DNA of 64,000 nucleotides from Vespula vulgaris (GCF_905475345.1 NC_066586.1:1430001-1494000), one strand, 5' to 3'; numbered from the stretch's first letter, positions 33,553-44,567 are shown. The notes: generated by a model from the sequence alone, not told the origin. Program-made: numbers and translations.

Positions 33553-33634
33553 CTTAACTAACTAACTAACTAACTAAGTAAGTAAGTAAGTAAGTAAATA
33601 AGTAAGATCGATGTTCTGCGAGGTCGAACATCGA
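33553..33634. repeat. (CTAA)n to (GTAA)n array with adjoining hairpin
   Basis: Six CTAA units switch to about six GTAA units (33578-33605). A perfect 9-bp hairpin, TCGATGTTC (33608-33616) with GAACATCGA (33626-33634) and a 9-base loop, begins three bases later. Confidence 0.92.
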
Positions 33635-33797
33635 AGAGAGTAGATCGTACTGTTCATCAAATCATATATTTATCGGATAGCGTTGGTAATGAGCGGAAGA
33701 AGAGCCGAAGCCGACTAATTTATATCTGCTATCTCTCTCTTTATCGCTTTCGCTCTCGCTCGAGAGTTTAACGCGCTTGTGCGAAGTAATGGGAGAA

Positions 33798-33799
<2 letters not shown>

Positions 33800-33836
<37 letters not shown>
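33800..33836. repeat. (GA)n array
   Basis: About 17 GA units. Confidence 0.93.
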
Positions 33837-34109
33837 AGGGGTAAAGGAGAACAATGAGGGTGGCTGTGCAGTTAATCTTCCCGGTCCACTAGACGGTAGG
33901 AGAATCCGGCAATTAGTTCGTATCCACTGCATTGTCTTTCCGGCGTTCTCTCATCCCTTCTAAAATACTTCATAGAGGCTATTCCGCTCGAAAGCTCGTG
34001 ACCGTCGGTAAGTCGGTAGGTGGGAAAACGTCTTAACGTTTAAACGCCTACTCGCGCGAGACTTTATTACTTCGTCCCATCTATCTACACAGTATCGAAC
34101 GTTATTCTT

Positions 34110-34118
34110 TGTCTTTCT

Positions 34119-34160
<42 letters not shown>

Positions 34161-34195
34161 CTTCATCTTTCTCCATCTCTTTCTCTCTAGCTTCT
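34110..34195. repeat. (CT)n tract
   Basis: CT with pure block at 34132-34154. Confidence 0.9.
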
Positions 34196-34639
34196 CAACC
34201 CTCTTATTTTTTCTCATTCCTCTTATTTTCCTTCGATAATACGATTTCTACGATGAATTACGATGAAGCGATTTGTGACGCGACCCCTCTTCGGGATTTA
34301 TATAACAAAAGGAAAAGCGAAAGTAAAATAAATGTAAGGGAAAAACGTAAATGTGAAAGGAAAAGAAAAAAAGAAAAAGAAATAATCTAATGTAGTAAGT
34401 ATCGAGAAGAACGGGAGAAGGGTATCCGATTTTCTCTAAGACTCTTACTCTTACCTTTATCCCCCACCCTCTCCGGTTCGTCCTTCGTCGAAGGGTTTAT
34501 AATAAGGTTGTATAAAAACAAATGTCTAGCAAAGAAAGACAGGCGAATTGATCCGGTGAACACGTTACAGGGAGTCCCGTGGTAACGTTATATCCAAATT
34601 GTAGGGATCTCTGAAATGGTTACGAACGAGTAGGAGAAA

Positions 34640-34692
34640 GAACGACAGAGAGAAAGAGAGAGAAAGAGAGATAGATAGAAAAAAGAGAAAGG
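34640..34692. repeat. GA/AAAG tract
   Basis: GA with AAAG and GATA units. Confidence 0.88.
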
Positions 34693-34795
34693 GAACGTAC
34701 GGGTGTACAGCTCGGTTTATTTTCAACGCGTCGCATAAAATATTCAGGATGAGCGATATCAGCGGGAGTCCTTGCATAAAATACCTCAATACTTT

Positions 34796-34834
34796 GACGG
34801 TGGTGGTAGTGGTGGTGATGGTAGTGGTAGTGGG
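34796..34834. repeat. (GGT)n/(GTAGTG) array
   Basis: GGT triplets with GTAGTG and GATGGT variants, like the array at 9676-9806. Confidence 0.88.
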
Positions 34835-34910
34835 TTGCTGTATGCCGGCACGGATCGAGCTTACGAGCGCGCAAACACGACCAAGTTCGCTCGGATCCTC
34901 GTCCGTTTTC

Positions 34911-34965
34911 CTTCTCTCTCTCTCTCTCTCTATTTCTCTCTTTTACTATTTTTCTCTATCCTCGT
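34911..34965. repeat. (CT)n tract
   Basis: Ten pure CT units then degenerate pyrimidines. Confidence 0.88.
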
Positions 34966-35065
34966 CCAGGAAAGATGATAGCGGTGAGAACGGAATGCCA
35001 TTAGCATTTCTCATTTCTACCTTTTTTGCGGCTTCTTATCTAAGGAAAGACGTGCGCGCGCGTGC

Positions 35066-35115
35066 TTCGTTCGTTCGTTCGTTCGTTCGTTCGTTCGTTC
35101 GTTCGTTCGTTCGTT
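35066..35115. repeat. (TTCG)n tetranucleotide array
   Basis: Twelve perfect TTCG units, preceded by an alternating CG/TG run (35051-35064). The + frame reads Ser-Phe-Val-Arg repeats from ATG 35062 and stays open to 35478; only the non-repeat part beyond 35120 could mean anything, and I do not recognise it. Confidence 0.95.
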
Positions 35116-35429
35116 GTAGCTGGTTTTACCTTCTGCCAACGGCAAACGTTCGTTGCTATCGCGCTTCCTCGCGCTCACTCGCGTAAAAATATGGTCTTTG
35201 CGTGGTACGCAACAACGACGTTAAAAAAGACACGACGGTGGAATTTAATTAGAAATATCAGCGAAGAAGTCCTAGAAATTTTTGGCGAGAGTCCCGCGAC
35301 GCTAACGCTGTTAACAGTTAGCACGAACAACCATATCCGTCTATCGCTCGGTGTCCGCATTTTCGTCGGGGCCGTGAGAAAAATGTGCAAGGTTCTTTTC
35401 AGATTTAACATAGTTGAACCGATACAAGA

Positions 35430-35692
35430 TTGTTGTTGTTGTTATTATTATTATTACTATTATTCATACGGAGCGTGATAATATTTTTGACATTTCCCAT
35501 CTTTTTCTTCTTTTATATTTCTTTCTTTATTTATTTATTAATTCTTTTTTTTTTCTTTTTCAAACGAAGTTCCTTCGCAATAACTACTTTCTCTCTACCT
35601 GCGGAGAAATTAACAGGCGGATTTTTTTTTTATATATATATATATCTTTCCCTGTTTTTTTTTTTTTTTATTTTATTTTATTTTATTTTTCC
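35430..35692. repeat. TTG/TTA triplets, T-rich and (TTTTA)n tracts
   Basis: TTG then TTA triplets at 35430-35466, T-rich at 35505-35565, TA at 35630-35645, and four TTTTA pentamers at 35667-35690. Confidence 0.9.
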
Positions 35693-36787
35693 CCCGGTCC
35701 ATTAGGTTGACCGAGGCGATAGTTACGTGTCGAGAGCTTTTATCGTATTAAATCAAATTTAAAATAACCGCGTGTTTACAATGCTCTTAAAAAGTGGCTC
35801 GACGGGAAAATCGTGGGGAAAATGTTTACCCGGCTGTGGTGGTAGGTGATGTAGCGCCGACCGAATTCGAGCGGTTAGAACGAATCTACTAGGGGAAACA
35901 AAATATATTCGACCGAAAACCAGACAATATTTTTTTACAAACATAGAGAGAGAGATATCGAGCCGAAGATCGGACGATATTTGATAAACGTTTTGGAAGC
36001 GATAACGTTAACGCGGCTTTTGTTGCGGACGAGATGAATTACGAAAAGAGCTGGATGATATTCGTTGGATAATAAGCGGATCATCGCGTTTGATATTCAT
36101 TCGTCCTCGTCGTCATATTTAGTAAGATGGTATCGTGTGTTTTCGGTTGGTAGAGTTGAACACTGTCCAAAACAGAAATAACAAACGTCGCCGTTTCTTA
36201 AAGTTAAGATTGTTAAAAGGATGACGATGGTTAGTATAGATTCGTTTGCGAGAGAATGACACGATTTCGGATGGTGTTTTACGAGCATACCGAAAACATC
36301 GAGTCGATTTCAAAAGCGTACAACGACAACGACGACGAGAAGAGTGGGATGATAAAAGGGGTGAAAGAGAGAAGTGTGGAAGTTGAGCGTCATGGACGAA
36401 TGAGAAACGTTTCGCCTACTAAAATTCCAAAATAACCGAAACACACCAGGCAGAGAGTTTGAAACGAGACCGGAAGTATTTCGCTCGGGTAATCGTCGGA
36501 CAACCATAAACCTAGACGGCCGATCAACGGTATACATAAATTCTTCGACGCGAACGATGCCCTCCTCCCCCTCCTCCTCCTCCTAGAAATCGAGAATGTA
36601 TTTACGGAATGATCTTTCCAAGAGACGAAGAAGAAGAAAAAGAAGCAGAGGAAGAATAAGAAACGAAGGAACTAAAAGAGCTTGGAAAATCCGCAGAACG
36701 ATTAGAATTCAAGACGAAATCGTCAATTCGACTTTCGTATCGTTAAAATGCTCGGTCGCAAGACGAATCTTCTTTTTAATTATTCAT
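35693..36787. other. unique stretch without clear gene
   Basis: About 1.1 kb with few repeats (a CTC patch at 36570-36585, an AAG patch near 36625-36655). Frames up to 75 codons before the flanking repeats show no family resemblance. Confidence 0.5.
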
Positions 36788-36789
36788 TA

Positions 36790-36830
<41 letters not shown>

Positions 36831-36842
36831 CTGTCCCTTTCC
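36788..36842. repeat. (CT)n tract
   Basis: About 13 CT units then T/C. Confidence 0.9.
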
Positions 36843-37076
36843 CTCTACTCCCGCGCTCGTCATCCAACCATCCACCAATGAAAATTCAGCTTCACTTTCC
36901 ATTACTCTTCCTTTTCTATTTCTCGCGGCCATTTCGCGACGCTCACTTTTCAACTTCATCTCCAAATACATGCCGGCCCATTCCTGAAAGTTACATCGGA
37001 GCGGAAAGACGAGTTCGCGGGAAAAATTGAATAGTTAAAAATTCATTAAAAATTCGTCAAGGTGGGCACGCTGGCA

Positions 37077-37113
<37 letters not shown>

Positions 37114-37222
37114 AGGGAAACGAGAACGTTGCGGAAATGTGCTTGGTTTTAAGAGTTCGCGGGATGAAAGGCAAGAGAGAGAGACAGAGAGAGAGAGAGA
37201 GAGGTGTATATATATAGAGAGA
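37077..37222. repeat. two (GA)n arrays
   Basis: GA at 37077-37112 and at 37172-37202, then TA and GA patches. Confidence 0.9.
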
Positions 37223-37239
37223 GGTTCTGTAAGCGCCAC

Positions 37240-37340
37240 TAGAGTGACTTGCAAATAGAGCGGTACTGCAAATTATGCAGAAATTATGCGCGCGAAGCGC
37301 GCGGCTGCTAGTCGTCGTCGTCGCTAGCAATGTTGGGCGG
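37240..37340. promoter_or_regulatory. twin hairpins with duplicated AAATTATGC
   Basis: AAATTATGC occurs at 37270-37278 and 37281-37289. A 6-bp GCGCGC stem follows (37288-37293 with 37297-37302), then TGCTAG (37306-37311) pairs with CTAGCA (37324-37329) around a TCG-repeat loop. Two POU-like GCAAAT motifs precede. Function unknown. Confidence 0.3.
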
Positions 37341-37423
37341 CGTTATTCCGCGCTTGGTAATCAGCTCCATATTTTGGCTCAATTGACATAAAGTAAACAA
37401 CATTTTGTTCGGAACTTTGGCCT

Positions 37424-37605
37424 TTCAAAGTATATATATATAAAATATATATATATATTATATATATATATATGTATGTATGTATGTATATAACTACTAC
37501 CAGCATTTATCACCAAAACAATAGTAATTTAACAACGCAGTTTTAATATGTGCTCGAATTTTAAAGAAAAGAAAAAAATATACATATATATATATACATA
37601 TATAA
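37424..37605. repeat. TA and GTAT arrays
   Basis: TA tract at 37430-37472, then TATG units to 37492. A second TA patch at 37578-37605. Confidence 0.9.
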
Positions 37606-37835
37606 AGAAATTATTTTAATAGAAATATTTCGAAAAAAGAAAAAGTAAAAGAGAAACGATTTCGTACGTCGTGGAGCCTTTCTTTTTCGTCATGGAGTTG
37701 TGGTTGGGGCTTTAGGATAACCGTACAAGTATGTACGCATTTCTATTGGAAGGAGACTTTTTTTGGGTACGGTTCGTTTGGTCGTCGTGCAGGTGACACG
37801 TGGCTTAGAGCACACAAAAGGGAATTCATAGCGAT

Positions 37836-37880
37836 GACTCCTCCTCCTCCTCCTCCTCCTCCTCCTGCTCCTCTTCCTCT
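37836..37880. repeat. (CTC)n triplet array
   Basis: About ten CTC triplets then CTG/CTT variants. Confidence 0.92.
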
Positions 37881-38251
37881 TCTTCCGAGGAAATTGCCAT
37901 GGTCCTCACCCCATCTTACGCCATCCTTCCTTCCTCCCCTACCTTCCTTCTTTTCTTGGTGTACCTTGGAAAAGGTTCCTTCTCCGGAAAAGTTCTCGTC
38001 TTCGTCGTCGTGTCTACCTAACGTCAACGTGTTATGGCGACAAACAAAATATCGTGGCGTAACGGGACACGGTATATAATAAGTGGTGGGTATATAGTAG
38101 GTAACCACGACGGTGGTACTCTTCTCTCCCTCCCAGAAACGAAGAAAACTCGAGCGAGTGGCGGTCGGACGAACAATAACGGCAAGGTAGTAGTATTGTT
38201 CTCCAAGTAATTGAATCCAGCCTACTACCTCTAACATCCCCTCCGGCCATC

Positions 38252-38312
38252 CGATGCTTGCCTGCTTGCTTCCTTACTTGCTTGCTTTCTTGCTTGCTTG
38301 CCTGCCTGACTC
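38252..38312. repeat. degenerate (CTTG)n array
   Basis: CTTG/CCTG/CTTT tetramers in mostly constant register. Confidence 0.88.
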
Positions 38313-38351
38313 TTTTCCTTTCTCGTCCAACTCGTGTCTCCTTGCTACTTC

Positions 38352-38549
38352 TTTCTTTTCTTTTCTTTTCTTTTCTTTTTTTACTTCCTTCCATCTTTTT
38401 CTAATACTTCTCTTCTTACTCTACCCTCTCTCTCTCTCTTTAGCTATCCCATCGTCGTCGATGTCGTGTCCTTCGTTGCGCTTAAGTCTCAGCAATTTTG
38501 CGAAATCTTCTTCCGTCTCGGAACAGATTCGTCCGAAAGATCGTTCAAG

Positions 38550-38589
<40 letters not shown>

Positions 38590-38640
38590 CTTTCTTTTTT
38601 TTCTTTTTTCCTTCTTCCTTTTTCTCTTTCTATTTTCATC
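38352..38640. repeat. (TTTTC)n, T/C and (CT)n tracts
   Basis: TTTTC pentamers at 38352-38380. CT at 38425-38440 and about 17 pure CT units at 38552-38584, then T/C. Confidence 0.9.
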
Positions 38641-39195
38641 CCTTTTCCTTCCTCCTACTTCCATCTCTCTCGTGTACGTCGTCGTTGCGCACGAACGAGC
38701 AAGAGAACCGGTTTTCACGGTTCCGCAACACATCTTTTTACAATAATTTCCCCGTTCTATTCTACAAGGGTAACTCCATTTCACGATTTCGCTTGGTCCA
38801 CGGTAGAACAAACCACCTGCCATAATACGAGTTCGTTTCATCGTATTACCGATATAAGATGACTATGATCAATCTCTTATCCTTTTTCAAATATCCTTTT
38901 CTATCGGACAATCGTTGTTAACAGGGTTTTTAACATTTTGTTAGATAACGTCGTCGCTTTAGATTCGTTATTACTATGCTACTGTACTACTATATGAAAG
39001 AAAAACAAAAGGGAGGAAAAGAAAAAGAAAAAAATAAAACGTGTTCATGAATACATATACACCGTCCATATAAAATAATAGTACGTAGGAAGAACGTTAA
39101 AGCTGGGACATTGGCGCCATCGAATGTCGTGTGTCGTAACTGGATATTGATATTGGAACCATATTTGTGGGCGGCAGACGTTCTCCCTTTGCCGT

Positions 39196-39236
39196 CACCC
39201 TTCTCTCTCTCTCTCTCTCTCTTTCTCTTTCTATTT
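39196..39236. repeat. (CT)n tract
   Basis: Eleven CT units then TTTC. Confidence 0.9.
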
Positions 39237-39595
39237 TCCCATTGACCGAATGCACACAAGGGGTGTGGAAGCGAACGGAACGTTCCCAGCACTTTATTGC
39301 CGATCTGCGTGCGCAATAACTGTTACCAAGAATATTCAATTTCGATGTATACACCAGGCGCCATACGTTAGAGTTAAAACGCGTGTTGCCATAACCAGAG
39401 GGGTAATTAAACGTGGAACAGAAAGTATCTCGGGTTCTCGACCCCAACCTACCTCCACGAAACACCAACCCTTAAAATCGACAAAAAAATAACCGAGTTA
39501 ACGAAGAAATTACAAGGCAAAAGAATAAAATGATGTCGCGTCAACACGGTCGCGATTTTTTACGCGGGTTAAACAAATTTGCAAGAGGACCTTTT
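39237..39595. other. unique stretch open on both strands
   Basis: Frames of 80 codons (+, 39250-39492) and over 100 codons (-, 39097-39468) overlap. Amino-acid mix is ordinary but neither shows a motif that I know. Listed so that it is tested rather than as a gene call. Confidence 0.3.
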
Positions 39596-39660
39596 CTTTT
39601 TTTTTTTTTTTTGTCCTTTCTTCTTTTTCGCTTTTCTTTCGTTTCCTTTTTTTTTTTAAC
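39596..39660. repeat. T-rich tract
   Basis: Poly-T with C breaks. Confidence 0.85.
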
Positions 39661-40104
39661 GAGATTTACGACACGAAATGAAGAGATAAAGATCCGACGG
39701 AGAAATCGTACAAATTGAGAGGAAGATAAAGAAGAGGGGAACGAAACTATAAAATTTTCGTATAATTTACTATTCTCCCGAACGAAATAACTTTTCTCTG
39801 ACGAACGAATATCACGATGGTTCTTTCTCCGATCGAACTTTACGGATTAATTCGAGATAAGTTTCTGGAAATTGCCAATGGCATTTTCCGGCTCTCATCT
39901 ATTCCAACGTAAACGCAACCATTTTTCCTGTCTTTACAATGTAGTAAATAAGACACGAACGAAACGAACAAACAAAAACAAAGAAATAGAAAAAGGAAAA
40001 AGAAAAAACTTCAATAACAAAATTATATTCTTCGTGTCTCGTTTTCATTCGTGACGTCATCCTTAGACACTCCTTTATGTATTGGCAATTAACAGCCATC
40101 GTAT

Positions 40105-40140
40105 ACCTAAACACACACACACATATATATGCATATACGT
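40105..40140. repeat. (CA)n/(TA)n tract
   Basis: Seven CA units then TA/CATA. Confidence 0.87.
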
Positions 40141-40283
40141 ACATGTATTAACTACACGTACGTATTATATATATCAAAGGTATAGGCAAGAGGAGCCATA
40201 TCGAGAAGTTCTTGCAACCGAGCGTGGCACGAACCAACCAACCAACTCATCGGGCTGGATATACATCGAGGGGGTTTCAACTA

Positions 40284-40320
40284 GCTCGCCACCACCAGCA
40301 GCAGTAGCAGCAGCAGCAGT
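40284..40320. repeat. (CAG)n triplet array
   Basis: CAC, CAG and CAGTAG triplets. The + frame reads short poly-Ala and the other frames read Gln or Ser. No coding context. Confidence 0.9.
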
Positions 40321-40469
40321 CGACCAGCCAACGATCCAGTCAGTCAGCCCTTTGCTTACCAAGGGCGTGTATAATGCTGCGTATAGACGTTCTTTTGTTT
40401 GCTCGAAGAGAGAACGCAGTATGCAAAATAGGGATCGTACGAGAGGGTAGAAGAGGAAAAGAGAGTAGG

Positions 40470-40535
40470 CGAGTGCAAGAGAGTAGTCATCGAAAGAGAA
40501 AGAGAGACAGAAAGAGAAAGAGAGAGAAGGAGAAA
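40470..40535. repeat. GA/AAAG tract
   Basis: Degenerate purine tract. Confidence 0.83.
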
Positions 40536-40835
40536 GGAATCGAGAGTTTGCATTTGCTCGACTATCGAATTTCACTGTTCGAGCAGCCTCTCTGGACACG
40601 TTCGAGTTTCACACAACGTCGAATCCGAAGAGAAAAGCGCGAGCAACGCGTCTGGTGAAGCCGCTACGGAGCCACCAGAAACAATTCGAAATGCCGATGA
40701 GAGATGTCGATTAACGCACGTGTTCGTTAAACCCACGTTACCACTTCGGAAATGAATACTCGCGCTCTGCCCGTTACGCTTTACACGCGTTATCGAACGC
40801 AAAATGTAAATTTCATACTAGCTACGTAATTCTCT

Positions 40836-40836
40836 T

Positions 40837-40885
<49 letters not shown>

Positions 40886-40905
40886 CTCTTTCTCTCTATT
40901 CTCTT
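40836..40905. repeat. (CT)n tract
   Basis: About 15 CT units then TTTC. Confidence 0.92.
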
Positions 40906-41756
40906 CTATGACAAGAGCAGACGGGTCATTTACACGCGAGATATATAATAAGTACATATATACGTACGTAATTGTACGAATACAAGGAGATATAGATTGT
41001 TAATACACGTCGTGTTCTTTAAAATTGAAACGAAAGAAATCTTGTTGTTATGAATTATTATCGGATTAAAACAATTAATAAATATATGAATAAATTTATG
41101 TATATATAGGTATATAGTATTATAATACGTTTTGAACTTACTACATTATGGTCGATATAGGTACGGGAGTAGGTATATCCAATGGGAGAAAAACCGATTC
41201 AATCTCATCTGGTACGTACCTGTAAAAGAAAAAAAAATTGTCATGAGTTAAAAGTTAGACAAGTATTAACGTATGCTAAATATTTAATCGGTTTATTAAG
41301 GTTCGCTTTTGATGGCACATGTACGTACACATACAAGCGCGCATAAAATGTTCTTTCGGAATAAAAACTCATATCCCTTTATCTCTCTCTCTCTCTCTCT
41401 CTCTCTCCCTCTTCTTCTTTCTCAGCCATTCTTTTTTTTATTCTCAATTAATTCTACCTTACGTCTAAAGGTTAATTAACGAAGCGGAATAAACAGTCAT
41501 TTAAAAGGAAAAGCCGATAGAAAAATACTGAACGAATCGAAAGGATAAAAAGTGTATTCATTCTGTTACGAAATGAAGGAACGCGTTATCGTGCTTCTCT
41601 GCTCATCGACAATTTGTTACGCTATTACGTTGGAATTTTGTAACGTTCTATCTATAAGATATACCTACTTAATACGGGCACGTATTTAATAACGTCATAT
41701 ATCGGCTGAGATAAGCCGGATAAGGCACGTAGCAAGATTTACCACGCTCAAACATC
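40906..41756. other. unique AT-rich stretch
   Basis: Low-GC DNA with a CT patch at 41382-41411 and TA patches near 41100. No frame of note. Confidence 0.55.
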
Positions 41757-41761
41757 TCTCT

Positions 41762-41811
<50 letters not shown>

Positions 41812-41817
41812 CGTACA

Positions 41818-41848
<31 letters not shown>

Positions 41849-41852
41849 TTAT
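41757..41852. repeat. (CTAT)n then (TA)n
   Basis: About 12 perfect CTAT units to 41812, then a TA run at 41823-41850. Confidence 0.95.
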
Positions 41853-42294
41853 GATCGTATACTTTGCATCGGCGTAATAAGAAGCATTATCGAAAGATTT
41901 TCAATCTTGGTTAGAGGCATAAAATATTTTAGATATTAATAACTTCCTCTCATTATAGGATAAGTTAATAATAATTGATAATTATTAAATATCGATTAAA
42001 AGTTATAAAGCAATAATGAAGAAATTAATGCGGAGATCATCGAAATACGATTGAATATCTATATATATGTATATAGATATATACATATCCAGGATATATT
42101 TTCATCTCCTCGATAGCGAAGATATCTGAACGAACCAACGAACGGCGCTATACAGTTAATTATTCATCGACGGAAGCATGAATTATTTATTGTTATGTTA
42201 AACACTAGAATAATGCAACGTTATATACGTGAAAAGAAACGGATCAATTATGGTCTCATCAAATTTCAGGTAGAAGGGTTGCGCTACTGGTGCA

Positions 42295-42310
42295 TTCTCT
42301 CCCTCTTTCT

Positions 42311-42388
<78 letters not shown>

Positions 42389-42390
42389 AC
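42295..42390. repeat. (CT)n to (TA)n compound microsatellite
   Basis: About 14 pure CT units switch directly to about 20 TA units at 42345. Confidence 0.95.
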
Positions 42391-42805
42391 ACAAAGAAAC
42401 GACTTTCCGTATTGTGTATATTGTAAACTAACGACGATAATACCCGTGACAAATTTTTATGGAATATTTTTCTGACCACTTTGCATCCATATTCTACGTT
42501 TTTTCTTCTATTTGATTTTTCTTTTAATCTTGTATTTTTTTTTTTTTTTAATCTTTCTCTGATTTTTCTCCTTTTCTTTTTTATTTGCGAACGTCAAATA
42601 CAATCGTTTGGTAAACTTTACAAATCGATTGGAATAATCGAACTCGTAAACTTGACTATCCTTTCAACGATGCTATTTCACATGATTTCCAATGTAACAC
42701 ACGTATTCCATGTCTAGGGACGGAATGATACGATACGAGCTTGGATTATCGTTCAAACGAGAAGCCACGATCGTGAGAAAAACGAACAGAGGACTCAAGA
42801 AAAAC

Positions 42806-42972
42806 AGAGAAAGAGAAAGAGAGAGAGAGAGAGAGAATTATCCATTCGAAGTAATCGAGAGCAAAAGAGAGAAAGAGAAAAAAAAAGAGAGAATTATCCA
42901 TTCTTACTTCTCGAAATAATCGAGAGATAGAGAAATAGAGATAGAGATAGAGAGAGAGAGAGAGAGAGAAGA
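42806..42972. repeat. GA arrays with an internal duplication
   Basis: GA units carrying a duplicated unique segment, GAGAGAATTATCCATTC followed by TAATCGAGAG, at 42831-42860 and 42887-42924. GATA/GA to 42969. Confidence 0.9.
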
Positions 42973-43188
42973 AGAGAAACTCGATGGACTCTCGGTGGAC
43001 GAGCTTGGACAATTTCGACGCTTTCGACGCGACAAAGGACGATTACGAGATGAGAGTATGGTGGTGGTCTTGGTGGTAAGAGACCTTAGTAAGAGATGGT
43101 AAGGAAAGTCATGGCCCACAATTAGGTTTAATGGTGATACATAACTATCGCGCGAGCGAAGATCTAAGAGGAAGTGGTGGAATGAAAG

Positions 43189-43255
43189 GAGAAGAGAAGA
43201 GAAGAGAAGAGAAGAGAAGAGAAGAGAGAAGAGAGGAGAAGAGAGAAGAAGAGAG
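43189..43255. repeat. (GAGAA)n pentanucleotide array
   Basis: About eight perfect pentamers then GAGAG variants. Confidence 0.93.
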
Positions 43256-43440
43256 GATAGGAAAGGAGTAGGATACTACGTGGTGGGAGGTAGGGTACGT
43301 ACTTAGTTATCAAAGGTTTGCAAGGGCAGCAGTATCCACGAGCTTTGCCAAGTTTCCTCGAAGGTCTTAAAGGTGTTCCGCGCGCACGGTGCACGCGAAT
43401 TTCTCAAGTTATGATTTAGTATCCGGTGTGTGCCATGAGA

Positions 43441-43500
43441 AGGGGGAGGAGGAGGAGGAGGAAAGGTGGAGGAGGGAAGGTGGAGGGGTAATGGTAACGG
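43441..43500. repeat. GGA-rich tract
   Basis: GGA triplets and GGTGGA units. Many short G-runs. Confidence 0.87.
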
Positions 43501-43525
43501 ATAGAAGAGGGACAAGGAGAGCAAG

Positions 43526-43620
43526 CTGTGCTGTGCTATGCCATGCTGTGCTGTGCTGTGTTGTGCTGTGCTGTGCTGTGCTGTACTATACTGTACTGTA
43601 CTGTAGTGTACTATAGTGTA
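43526..43620. repeat. CTGTG to CTGTA pentanucleotide array
   Basis: Nineteen pentamers in perfect register: CTGTG with CTATG, CCATG and TTGTG variants up to 43580, then CTGTA with CTATA and GTGTA variants. A purine-rich GGA/GAA tract follows at 43636-43785. Confidence 0.95.
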
Positions 43621-43855
43621 GTAACGTGCTCGAAAGAGAGGAGGATGGACGGACCAAGGAGGTGAAGGAGGAAGAGGAGAAAGAGAAGCCGGAAGATGGT
43701 GAAGAAGGAGGACGGAGAATGGGGGAGGAAGGAAGAAGGAAAAGGAGGAGAAGGAGGAAGAGGACGGCAAGAGGTCGAGGAGGAGTAACTTCCTAACAAG
43801 GCGGTTAGTTGCGGCTTAGCAACGCTATGAACGCGAAATATTGCGAGCCGGCGCG

Positions 43856-43885
43856 CCCTCCGTCCCTTCCAGCCCTTTCACCCCC
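43856..43885 (-). other. G-quadruplex motif (- strand)
   Basis: C-runs at 43856-43858, 43864-43866, 43873-43875 and 43881-43885 with loops of 5, 6 and 5. Confidence 0.6.
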
Positions 43886-44140
43886 ATTTTCTCGTTCACC
43901 GTGGCTTTACGTGCCACTCCTCTCTATGGTCTGTCTTTTATAGAAGCCTAATATCGAAACGATATATCTAGGTACCTACTAGGAGTAGTTAACTTTATGC
44001 GATTTTCCTATTTTACGAAGGGATGCATGATAAAAGAGATGTATGAATTAGACGCGAATTTTTGGATCTATATTTTCTGAGATATGTGATTACTGACGTA
44101 TAACGTATAAGGGAAAAATTTCGTTGATCGAACGGATAGA

Positions 44141-44146
<6 letters not shown>

Positions 44147-44171
<25 letters not shown>

Positions 44172-44193
44172 GGAAAGAGATATAAAAAAAGGC

Positions 44194-44236
<43 letters not shown>
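44147..44236. repeat. GA array and (TAA)n triplet array
   Basis: GA at 44147-44172. About 14 perfect ATA/TAA triplets at 44193-44236. Confidence 0.95.
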
Positions 44237-44239
<3 letters not shown>

Positions 44240-44530
44240 GCAACGACGTACGAGCGGACAACGATGCGAATCTTTAATGGAAGCCGCGCTCTCGCTAGAA
44301 ACGGGACTGAATTAATCGCGGCTCTTATTTAGCTTCGCCTCGATGGAACTTTCCGCCGTGGAACAAAGCCGGGGCCCGGCCTGTAGGTCGTCCACTCGTG
44401 CGAAATCCAGAGCCGGATATAGTTTTTATTTATTTACACGAGGGTCGGGTACCCTTAGACTCCGTGTAGGATCGCAATGCCGACTAGTTTATATTTTATT
44501 CATCCCCTATTGAATTCGAGCTCAATCTCA
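44240..44530. other. repeat-free block, candidate conserved element
   Basis: About 290 bases of balanced composition between repeats, with GAATTAATCG near 44310 and a forkhead-like TTATTTAC near 44430. Looks unlike the surrounding DNA. Conservation is not testable here. Confidence 0.3.
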
Positions 44531-44567
44531 CGAAAGTGTCTCCGCCGTACTCGCTCCGTTCGTTCTC

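Noticed and set aside
35062..35478. 138-codon + frame starting with Ser-Phe-Val-Arg repeats
   Set aside because: Starts inside (TTCG)n and runs through to TTG/TTA triplets. The middle shows no known motif.
37230..37250. CTCF-like GCGCCACTAGAG string
   Set aside because: The core is one base short of the CTCF consensus. Similar GCGCCAT strings at 39113 and 39356 also miss the core.
43935..43942. TATAAAAG on the - strand
   Set aside because: No initiator 28-33 bp downstream on that strand.
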